Shown here: in pieces, positions 14,590 through 21,326 of the stretch
Position numbering within the stretch: the stretch's first letter is position 1
How the letters are laid out: each line of letters starts with the position of its first letter
Virus record (IMG/VR): IMGVR_UViG_3300032116_001320
Coordinates: 1-23,551 of that record
Length of the DNA stretch: 23,551 nucleotides
DNA from: a virus
Strand: one strand, 5' to 3'
Program-made: the position numbers and the translations under genes
Notes under the pieces: generated by a model
What the model was told of the DNA's origin: nothing
Database searches by the model: none
Seen by the model: only the letters and a program-made list of their open reading frames with translations

Positions 14590-14590
14590 T
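14585..14590 (+). promoter_or_regulatory. -10 box (TATAAT) in leaderless position
   Basis: TATAAT overlaps the TAA stop of the glycosyltransferase gene and ends 6 nt before the ATG at 14597. No TGn extension or clear -35. Same geometry as at 2762, 6302 and 20943; no Shine-Dalgarno is present for the gene. Confidence 0.4.
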
Positions 14591-14596
14591 ATATGT

Positions 14597-15127
14597 ATGG
14601 CTAAACTATTTATTAAAAGCGATGAATATTCAGAACCAGTTAAAACTTTTTTAAAAAAATATATTAGACAAAATACCCCTTACAACCTAGCAGTCCATGA
14701 ACAAAATGCAGACTTTTGCATTAGTCTTTTTATTCCAGAATATCCAGCAGAAGAAAGACTGAACGCACATATTTTTAATAATGTTGAAGGTATGGAAGAT
14801 CTTGCAAACAAAATTTATTACCAGTGTTCAAAAGCAGAAATTAAAACTAGACCAGTCACTAAGCAGTCTGTATCAAGAGAACAGTATGAGTCATATTTTA
14901 GATGCCCAACTTTAGTTATTAATTTAACAAATGATTCAAAAGAAATTGATGAAGAAGTTTATGCACTTGTAATTGGTCAAGGAATTGTTTCTTATTTAAA
15001 TCCTGGAGCTGTGTTCGATACTTTTTCTGTAAAAGATAAAATTAAAAAACCAGGGGATAAAAGTTTTGTAAATAGAAAATATATCCAAGAGCCAACAAAT
15101 AATACAAAAATACTTTTTAAGAAGTAG
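14597..15127 (+). CDS. Amidase_3-like protein apparently lacking zinc ligands
   Basis: A 176-aa protein; start set at ATG 14597 rather than an in-frame TTG at 14579 inside the previous gene. The order of motifs resembles N-acetylmuramoyl-L-alanine amidase (amidase_3): QNADFCISLFIP (residues 36-47) matches the ADxxISxHxN strand, EGMEDLANKIYYQ (64-76) the S-x-LA helix, and CPTLVINLTNDSKEIDEE (103-120) the PAVLVExGFxSNxxE segment, followed by IGQGIVSYL. However, the strand-1 His is not seen, the His of SxH is Phe45 and the zinc Glu has no counterpart, so it would not be an active amidase. It may be a wall-binding or regulatory derivative, or an unrelated fold. Its position near the holin-like gene fits a lysis link. 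Homology is tentative. Confidence 0.6.
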   Translation: MAKLFIKSDEYSEPVKTFLKKYIRQNTPYNLAVHEQNADFCISLFIPEYPAEERLNAHIFNNVEGMEDLANKIYYQCSKAEIKTRPVTKQSVSREQYESYFRCPTLVINLTNDSKEIDEEVYALVIGQGIVSYLNPGAVFDTFSVKDKIKKPGDKSFVNRKYIQEPTNNTKILFKK

Positions 15128-15338
15128 CTAAAGAAATATATCCTTTAATTTTTTCTATTAAATTAATTCCTGGATAAAAAGATGAATGACATCCTAAACA
15201 GTAGAAGAATACATTGTCATTACTATCAACTTTAGAAACAACAGTATCATCTGTATCAAATTGACATTCTATTTTTGTTGCTTTATTATTTTTTACCAAT
15301 TCGTTATAGTAATTTACCTCTTGAATTGTTAACTCCAT
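15117..15338 (-). CDS. Small minus-strand protein with CxxC motif
   Basis: The only minus-strand gene in the window: 73 aa, ATG at 15336-15338. I accept it because AAGGAGAAG (minus strand, 15342-15350) is an excellent Shine-Dalgarno 6 nt before the start, and because the protein is not low-complexity. It has an N-terminal helix (IQEVNYYNELVKNNKAT), then KIECQFD (Cys25), and FYCLGCHSSFYPG (Cys47, Cys50, His51), which could hold zinc. Small phage proteins with such YCLxC...FYPG ends are often near replication or nucleotide genes, but I assign no function. Its 3' end overlaps the convergent + gene by 11 nt, and it diverges from the ribonucleotide reductase gene with a 66-nt gap that holds candidate promoters for both. 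Confidence 0.65.
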   Translation of the reverse strand: MELTIQEVNYYNELVKNNKATKIECQFDTDDTVVSKVDSNDNVFFYCLGCHSSFYPGINLIEKIKGYISLATS

Positions 15339-15367
15339 TTGCTTCTCCTTGAATAGTCGTGTAGAAT
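15339..15367 (+). promoter_or_regulatory. Candidate promoter for ribonucleotide reductase
   Basis: TTGCTT (15339-15344), 17 nt, TAGAAT (15362-15367; 5/6 to consensus). Predicted start about 15374, with AGAAGGA further downstream as ribosome site for the ATG at 15405. The -35 is only half matched. Confidence 0.4.
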
Positions 15368-15378
15368 ATATCTATTAC

Positions 15379-15387
15379 ATTTTATCA
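15379..15387 (-). promoter_or_regulatory. Candidate extended -10 for the minus-strand gene
   Basis: Read on the minus strand this is TGA followed by TAAAAT, an extended -10 identical in sequence to the one at 17352-17360 on the + strand. It would give a leader of about 35 nt before the minus-strand ATG. It lies back to back with the candidate + strand promoter. Confidence 0.4.
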
Positions 15388-15404
15388 GAAGGACGTGTTA
15401 CCAA

Positions 15405-17345
15405 ATGTCATTTATTGACTCCAATGGATCTATTACAGATCCTTATAGAAATTTTATCCATATCTCAAGATATGCTCGCTGGATTGAAAGCGAAAACCGC
15501 AGAGAGACTTGGCAGGAAACTGTTGACAGATACTGCAATTTTATGAAAGACCATTTGGTATTAAACTATGGCTATAGTCCAAATGCAAAGATTTTTGATG
15601 AAGTAAGAGAAGCTATCCTAAAGCATCACATCATGCCTTCTATGAGGGCACTGATGACTGCAGGACCTGCTTTAGAGAGAGACCATATCGCAGCATACAA
15701 CTGTTCTTTCATTGCTGTAGATAGCCCTAGAGCCTTTGATGAGGCTATGTACATTTTAATGAATGGAACTGGTGTTGGATTTAGTGTTGAGCAAAAGTAT
15801 ATTAATCAGCTACCAGTAATTGCTGAGTCATTCTTTCAAACAAATACAACTATTGTTGTGGATGATTCAAAGCTTGGTTGGGCAAAAGCTTTTAAAGAAT
15901 TGATTGCACTTCTTTACCAGGGTCAAATTCCAAACTGGGACGTATCAAAGGTTCGTCCAGCAGGAGCAAGACTAAAGGTATTTGGAGGAAGAGCTTCTGG
16001 ACCAGATCCACTTGTTGACCTATTTAATTTCACTATTGAAACTTTTAAACTTGCTGCAGGAAGAAGATTAAAGTCTATTGAGGCACACGATCTTATGTGT
16101 AAGGTTGGAGAAGTTGTTGTTGTTGGTGGAGTTCGCAGAAGTGCTTTGATTTCACTTTCAAATCTTGACGACTTTGAAATGGCTAAGGCTAAGAGCGGTC
16201 AGTGGTGGGAAGGAAATGGACAGAGAGCGTTAGCAAATAACTCTGCTGTATACAACTCTAAGCCAAATACTGCACAGTTCCTTCGTGAATGGCGTAACCT
16301 ATATGAATCAAAGTCTGGAGAACGTGGCATCTATAACATTGATTCTGTTAGAAAGCACATTGACAAGTTTGGTCGTAGAGATTCAAGTCTAGTTGGTGGA
16401 ACAAATCCTTGTGGAGAAATTCTTCTTCGTCCAAATGAATTTTGTAACCTTACAGAAGTTGTAATTGAAGCATCTGATACAAAAGAAACTTTGCTTGAAA
16501 AGGTTCGCCTTGCTACCATCCTTGGAACTTGGCAGTCAACCTTAACAAACTTTAAGTATATTAGAAAAACTTGGAGAGATAACTGTGAAGAAGAAAGACT
16601 TCTTGGAGTTTCTTTGACAGGCATTTATGGAAATAAAATTACTGCTACAAATGGAAAGGCTCTAGAGGCACTTCTTGATGAAATGAGAGATCTATCTGTT
16701 TCAGTAAATGATAAAGAGGCTAAGTCTTTAAATATCAATCCTTCAGTGTCAATTACCTGTGTAAAGCCTTCAGGAACTGTCTCACAGCTTACAGGAGTAT
16801 CCTCTGGTATTCACCCATGGTACTCAGAATATTACATTAGAAGTGTTAGAGCAGATAATAAAGATCCACTAACACAATTCTTAAAAGATTCTGGAATTCC
16901 ATTTGAGCCAGATGTAATGAAGCCTGAAGCGACTACAGTATTCTATTTTCCAATCAAGGCTCCAAAAAATGCAATTCTTACAAAAGACTTGACTGCAATT
17001 GACCATCTTGAAATGTGGAAGACTTACAGAACTCATTGGACAGAGCACAATCCAAGTGTAACTGTTAATGTTGAAGAAGATGAATGGATGCGTGTAGGAG
17101 CTTGGGTATTTGATAACTTTGACTCAATTGGTGGAGTATCTTTCTTACCAGCAGTAGAGCACTCTTATAAGCAAGCTCCTTATCAGGAAGTCTCTAAAGA
17201 AGAATACGAGTCTTGGTTAAGTAAGATGCCTAATTCAATTCGTTGGGATATGCTTTCTTTATATGAGACAACTGATGGAACAACTGGAAGCCAGGAGCTA
17301 TCTTGTGTTGCTGGGGCATGTGAAATTGTAGACATTACTAAGTAG
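15405..17345 (+). CDS. nrdJ: Class II (adenosylcobalamin-dependent) ribonucleotide reductase, monomeric
   Basis: A 646-aa enzyme reducing ribonucleotides (triphosphates in the characterised Lactobacillus leichmannii relative) to deoxyribonucleotides in the cytoplasm, with B12 generating the thiyl radical. All key residues are visible: Cys100 in AAYNCSF (partner of the active-site disulfide), NPCGEILLRPNEFCNLTE with radical Cys336, Glu338 and Cys347, and the C-terminal shuttle pair Cys634/Cys639 in SCVAGACE. The 11-residue Cys336-Cys347 and 5-residue Cys634-Cys639 distances match C408/C419 and C731/C736 of the L. leichmannii enzyme. It is shorter than that enzyme (739 aa). GTGVGFSVEQ and KPSGTVSQLTGVSSGIHP are further class II signatures. 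It is a classic phage auxiliary gene, here inside the structural region. Arg codons include many CGT/CGC, unlike the AGA-dominated fibre genes. Confidence 0.95.
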   Translation: MSFIDSNGSITDPYRNFIHISRYARWIESENRRETWQETVDRYCNFMKDHLVLNYGYSPNAKIFDEVREAILKHHIMPSMRALMTAGPALERDHIAAYNCSFIAVDSPRAFDEAMYILMNGTGVGFSVEQKYINQLPVIAESFFQTNTTIVVDDSKLGWAKAFKELIALLYQGQIPNWDVSKVRPAGARLKVFGGRASGPDPLVDLFNFTIETFKLAAGRRLKSIEAHDLMCKVGEVVVVGGVRRSALISLSNLDDFEMAKAKSGQWWEGNGQRALANNSAVYNSKPNTAQFLREWRNLYESKSGERGIYNIDSVRKHIDKFGRRDSSLVGGTNPCGEILLRPNEFCNLTEVVIEASDTKETLLEKVRLATILGTWQSTLTNFKYIRKTWRDNCEEERLLGVSLTGIYGNKITATNGKALEALLDEMRDLSVSVNDKEAKSLNINPSVSITCVKPSGTVSQLTGVSSGIHPWYSEYYIRSVRADNKDPLTQFLKDSGIPFEPDVMKPEATTVFYFPIKAPKNAILTKDLTAIDHLEMWKTYRTHWTEHNPSVTVNVEEDEWMRVGAWVFDNFDSIGGVSFLPAVEHSYKQAPYQEVSKEEYESWLSKMPNSIRWDMLSLYETTDGTTGSQELSCVAGACEIVDITK

Positions 17346-17366
17346 TCTCTATGATAAAATAGACTA
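17343..17366 (+). promoter_or_regulatory. Extended -10 (TGATAAAAT) flanked by a 6-bp dyad
   Basis: TGA plus TAAAAT at 17352-17360 sits in the 31-nt gap before the large structural gene. It is flanked by TAGTCT (17343-17348) and AGACTA (17361-17366), perfect inverted copies with a 12-nt centre. An AGAGG ribosome site follows before the ATG at 17377. The dyad could be an operator; it is short and could be chance. Confidence 0.35.
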
Positions 17367-17376
17367 GAGGTAATCT

Positions 17377-20300
17377 ATGTCCTACACACGTTCAAATCTT
17401 TATGCTTCAAGGGTCTATGCAGAACATCCAGTAGCTTTGTGGTCAATGGATGAGCCAAATTATTTTGTCTCTTTAATTTCTCAAGAAGAAAAACAGATAA
17501 CAGAATCTAATTGGTATTTTGACAATGCTATTAGTTCAGCTTCTGTATTTACACTTTCTGGATATCCTTTTGATGACCTAAACGTAAATAAAAATTTAAA
17601 CGTAAATAAAGTGTATCTTGCCACAGCCTCAGCAGCAACAGTAGAGTTTACAGTCTCCTTATCTTCCTCAATATCTTATTTAGATTTTGATCCTAATAAG
17701 GGAAGCGTATGTGTTTCAAATTATATTTATATTCCTGAGGAAACCTTTGTTTTTTATGTAGATATAGGATTCATTGTTGGAGGAGAGGAATTTTATAATA
17801 GATATTCATATCTAAAGACTAATAACTGGGAAAAAATTTCTCATACACATCCAACTTCTAACGATAACTTTGTTCCTTTTATTAGAGTAGTTTTTGATCC
17901 AGATGTGGATGCAAATGAGCAAGAAACCTCTATTTACTTTAATGGAGTTTCTGTTGGTCAATGGTCAGAGCCTTATAATTCAACAAGCACTGGAATATTT
18001 ACAAGTACTCTGCCAGAAAGTGTATCATCTTTAATAGATTTTGAATATAATATACAGTCTGCATCTATTGATGCATATGGCTTTGACGATTCCGATAGAG
18101 GGTACGCACTTTCTCTAAACAATTCCTTATTAGCACAGCTGTCTGGAACCCCAATGGTTTATGGCTCAAGTGGAAATATAAGGCTTAATAAAAATGTTTT
18201 TCAAACAGTTACTTCTTCTTCAGCCTATGCAGAGTATATAACAAATACAGGATCAACAATATACCTTACAGAACAGCAGTATAATAAATTTCCATCTTTA
18301 ATTTTTCCAGGAAAAGGATTTTTAAATCAGTTTGGATATAATAAAACTTTAACTACAGAGTTTTGGCTAAGAATTAGTCCAGAAGAAACAGGGCAGTCAA
18401 GAATTTTTGGACCCCTGTCATCTGATGATGGTATATACATTGATAAAGATTTTATAAAAGTTAATGTTGGTAAATATACAAAATCTTATTTTATTGGCAA
18501 ATGGTATAGACCAATGCTTGTACATTTTTGCCAAAGTCCAAACGAAATTTTCTTAATGATTAATGGAGAAAAAGTAATATCAATTCCAATAGAATCTTTA
18601 ATCATTAATACATTTCCACCAGTAGACGAGGATCTTTTAGGCTTTTACACGGATGATAAAATTTACTTACATGAGATAGATTCGTTTTCAATATTTCCAT
18701 ACGCCGTTGCAGAGCAGGTGGCAAAAAAGAGATATGTATTTGGTCAAGGAGTTCAAGAACAGGAAAATATTATTGGAGCACTTAATGGAACTCTATCTTA
18801 TGTAGACTTCCCGTTTTCTGGATATAGTTCTACAATTAGGTATCCAGATAGAACAAAATGGGAAGACGGATTTTATAACAATATAGTTGCTAATAATCAA
18901 GGCATATCTTTACCAGATTATCAACTTCCACAAATATTATTTAACAATAACACCACTTTATCAAACTTACAAAAATCTTCTATTACTGCAAACTTCTATG
19001 AAGAAAATTATTCAGTTCAAGATGAAGACTATCCATTTATTTTAATGGATCCAAACGATTCATATATTGATAATGGCTCTTATGGAACAATTTATTTTTC
19101 AAAATTAAATCAGACAAACTATCAAACAAGATCTATTCACTCTATATTAAAGTCATCAGATGATGTGTCAACCAGACAATCTTTAATTTACATATCAAAC
19201 AATGCCCAGGCAAACACTTTTGAAGTTGCAATTAACTCTGGAAGTATTCAATATTTATACAATGATACTGTGTTAAATTCAGCCTCTATTTCAACAAACT
19301 CTTACTTTGCAGTTGGTATTGATTTTAATAAAATTGAACAATCCTATTATTCTATAGTTGGATCATTTTTTTCAAGACCAGACACTCTTTCATTAAACTT
19401 TGCAGGAAATCAAGAAGATGTATTTTTAGGAAAGGTTTTTTCTTTAACAATAAATAACGACTTCTTTACAGACAAAGATGGCTCTCAAATATTTAACTCC
19501 TCTGGCATTGCAGTTAAAAACTTTGATATAAATTTGTATGACTACATTGGATCTTACACACTTATTCCTAAATTAACAAATACCACTATTATGTTGGATG
19601 TTGCAGTATCTGGATACTGGGAAAACTCTATACCACTTTCATATTTTGGTAAATTTATAACTCAAGATAATGGAAAAACAAAGTACGATCTAGATGTAAT
19701 TCAATTTAATATTGATACGCCAAGTTCTATATTTTCAAAATATAATGAAGATTCTTCAAATTATCAAGAGTCTTTGTCAACAAAAGTTTATGTAACTCTG
19801 CAAAATATTCTTGAAATTGGTCAGACTGTATACACTCAATTTACAAATACAGAGCTTATTGGAATGGATAGAATTCTAGACTTAGGAGAAGTAACTTCTT
19901 CAGAGGATACAAAGTATAAAATTAATGATGGAACAGTTATCTACCCCCCAAAGGACGTATCTGGATTTACAAACTATTATATAACCTTGCACATTGAAAT
20001 ATCTTCAAAAGGAATAAATTCAGAAAAGGTAGCAGTAAAAAATATGGGACTATCTGCACTATCTTTTGATGAGGGACAGTTTTACTCAATAAACACTCCT
20101 GCTGCAGGAAAATTTTATCCAATAGTTAAAAATGAAGACCAGTATGTATATAAAAGAAAGATTCCTGTGATTATTGATACAGAATCTTCCCCGTACCTTT
20201 ATTTATCTGGAGATTCTGGAATAGAAGTTTTACCAGAAATTGATGAAAACTTAGTAAAGGGTGTTTCTGTTCCAATAAATCAAAGCTTAAAACCTGCACA

Positions 20301-20928
20301 AGAAGTTGTAGGTTTACAAATATTTTTAATGTATAACGAGTCTAATTCTTTTACTGAAAGAAAAAAGATTGGAAAAATATTTAGTTCAAATGATTCTTTT
20401 GACATTGTTTTAGTGCCTGAAGAAGATGGGAAAAGAGCCTTCTTTAAAATTTTTGATACAGAAACTGGGGCAGAATTTACTACTGCAAAATCATTTTTAA
20501 ATGGAAAATTAGTAAACGACATAGTTATTGAACCATTGACATGGAATAGCATCTCTATATCCCTTCAAGAAAACTCAATACCACTTGATCAAATTATTGG
20601 TGAAATAGAGATATATTCAGGAGTAAAGGTTGATAATGTTGCAAGTTTTATAGAGTTAAATCCAATCAAACAAAACCTTATTGTATATGATGAATGGGAT
20701 ATTGTTAATGATGAAGATTGGTCTTATTGGTCATCTTCTGCAACCTGGACACAAGTTTTGGATGAGCAGTCTTTAGAAATTACAGTTCTTTCTTTAGACG
20801 GAGAAGAATTGTTTAATACATATTCTGGTCTTTCTTCAGGTATTGGAAGCGATAATAGCATAGTTAATGTAACTTCTGATTCTGTTGTAATATTAAATGA
20901 CGCAGACTGGGACATTTATTTGGTTTAA
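17377..20928 (+). CDS. Large LamG-like structural / tail appendage protein
   Basis: The longest gene here, 1183 aa. The N-terminus YAEHPVALWSMDEP is the entry strand typical of LamG/concanavalin-type domains in phage proteins. A LamG-like jelly roll is visible at ~305-430 (PSLIFPGKGFLNQFG, TTEFWLRISPEE, WYRPMLVHFCQ, EIFLMINGEKVISIPI) and a second lectin-like unit at ~586-655 (IHSILKSSDD, SLIYISNNAQANTFEVAINS, YFAVGIDFNKIEQ). The long C-terminal part is acidic, Ser/Asn-rich and beta-like, ending in NDADWDIYLV. No signal peptide, protease or hydrolase motif is evident. The 18-bp tandem duplication near residue 68 adds NVNKNL. The likely role is a large virion-surface fibre or side appendage binding host polysaccharide. 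Its position just before the portal module is unusual for a fibre gene. The domain call is moderate; the virion position is unknown. Confidence 0.72.
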   Translation: MSYTRSNLYASRVYAEHPVALWSMDEPNYFVSLISQEEKQITESNWYFDNAISSASVFTLSGYPFDDLNVNKNLNVNKVYLATASAATVEFTVSLSSSISYLDFDPNKGSVCVSNYIYIPEETFVFYVDIGFIVGGEEFYNRYSYLKTNNWEKISHTHPTSNDNFVPFIRVVFDPDVDANEQETSIYFNGVSVGQWSEPYNSTSTGIFTSTLPESVSSLIDFEYNIQSASIDAYGFDDSDRGYALSLNNSLLAQLSGTPMVYGSSGNIRLNKNVFQTVTSSSAYAEYITNTGSTIYLTEQQYNKFPSLIFPGKGFLNQFGYNKTLTTEFWLRISPEETGQSRIFGPLSSDDGIYIDKDFIKVNVGKYTKSYFIGKWYRPMLVHFCQSPNEIFLMINGEKVISIPIESLIINTFPPVDEDLLGFYTDDKIYLHEIDSFSIFPYAVAEQVAKKRYVFGQGVQEQENIIGALNGTLSYVDFPFSGYSSTIRYPDRTKWEDGFYNNIVANNQGISLPDYQLPQILFNNNTTLSNLQKSSITANFYEENYSVQDEDYPFILMDPNDSYIDNGSYGTIYFSKLNQTNYQTRSIHSILKSSDDVSTRQSLIYISNNAQANTFEVAINSGSIQYLYNDTVLNSASISTNSYFAVGIDFNKIEQSYYSIVGSFFSRPDTLSLNFAGNQEDVFLGKVFSLTINNDFFTDKDGSQIFNSSGIAVKNFDINLYDYIGSYTLIPKLTNTTIMLDVAVSGYWENSIPLSYFGKFITQDNGKTKYDLDVIQFNIDTPSSIFSKYNEDSSNYQESLSTKVYVTLQNILEIGQTVYTQFTNTELIGMDRILDLGEVTSSEDTKYKINDGTVIYPPKDVSGFTNYYITLHIEISSKGINSEKVAVKNMGLSALSFDEGQFYSINTPAAGKFYPIVKNEDQYVYKRKIPVIIDTESSPYLYLSGDSGIEVLPEIDENLVKGVSVPINQSLKPAQEVVGLQIFLMYNESNSFTERKKIGKIFSSNDSFDIVLVPEEDGKRAFFKIFDTETGAEFTTAKSFLNGKLVNDIVIEPLTWNSISISLQENSIPLDQIIGEIEIYSGVKVDNVASFIELNPIKQNLIVYDEWDIVNDEDWSYWSSSATWTQVLDEQSLEITVLSLDGEELFNTYSGLSSGIGSDNSIVNVTSDSVVILNDADWDIYLV
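17579..17614 (+). repeat. 18-bp in-frame tandem duplication
   Basis: TAAACGTAAATAAA recurs at 18-nt period (17579-17592 and 17597-17610), encoding NVNK twice. It adds six residues without breaking the frame, consistent with replication slippage. Confidence 0.6.
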
Positions 20929-20948
20929 GCAATAATTTATGGTACAAT
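20920..20948 (+). promoter_or_regulatory. Promoter for head module, leaderless layout
   Basis: TTGGTT (20920-20925), 17 nt, and TACAAT (20943-20948) extended by TGG. The -10 ends 6 nt before the ATG at 20955, so the transcript would begin at the start codon. No Shine-Dalgarno is present. It lies across the end of the large LamG gene and a 26-nt gap. Confidence 0.5.
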
Positions 20949-20954
20949 AATGTC

Positions 20955-21326
20955 ATGGATTATATAGAAGGCTTACAAAAAATGCCAAACAAGCCAAAAG
21001 TAAAGGTAGTAGAAAATACTTCTGAGCATGGTTTATACGTTTGGAAAATGGAAAATGGCAGAATATTCGGAGATGGCGATGGAAGTTTTATGAATATTCC
21101 TGCCAGAAAGTACGATATTAGTGCAATTAATAGAATTACTCAGGCTGCAGCACACTATGGTGCTGGTGCTGGAAAAGCAGTTTTTATGCCAGGAGTAACA
21201 AGAGTAACAGAAGAAGAACATTCTGTTCAAGTTGATAGAATGGCACAAGGATATATTCCAGACGAATTTGATACTGGTGCTTTCATGGATGCTGCAAAGG
21301 GGCTGAAAAAGCATGGAGATGACTGA
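20955..21326 (+). CDS. Conserved hypothetical protein upstream of portal
   Basis: A 123-aa soluble protein. It contains HGLYVWKMENGRIFGDGDGS, then FMNIPARKYDISAINRITQA, AHYGAGAGKAVFMPGVTRV and an acidic C-terminal helix region (YIPDEFDTGAFMDAAKGLKK). A strong Gly/Asp-rich turn (GDGDG) and no cysteines are notable. I do not recognise a family. Its stop overlaps the portal start region by 8-14 nt, so it is translationally tied to the portal and probably belongs to the head/packaging module; in many tailed phages this place holds the terminase, which this is not. It may be a small head-assembly or packaging accessory protein. Confidence 0.65.
   Translation: MDYIEGLQKMPNKPKVKVVENTSEHGLYVWKMENGRIFGDGDGSFMNIPARKYDISAINRITQAAAHYGAGAGKAVFMPGVTRVTEEEHSVQVDRMAQGYIPDEFDTGAFMDAAKGLKKHGDD

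Noticed and set aside
15100-15135. Terminator between the convergent genes
   Set aside because: The 3' ends overlap and I find no GC-rich hairpin with a T-tract on either strand.
15349-15546. Short + strand frame overlapping the start of the reductase gene
   Set aside because: It runs out of frame through the well-supported nrdJ coding sequence and has no similarity to anything I know.
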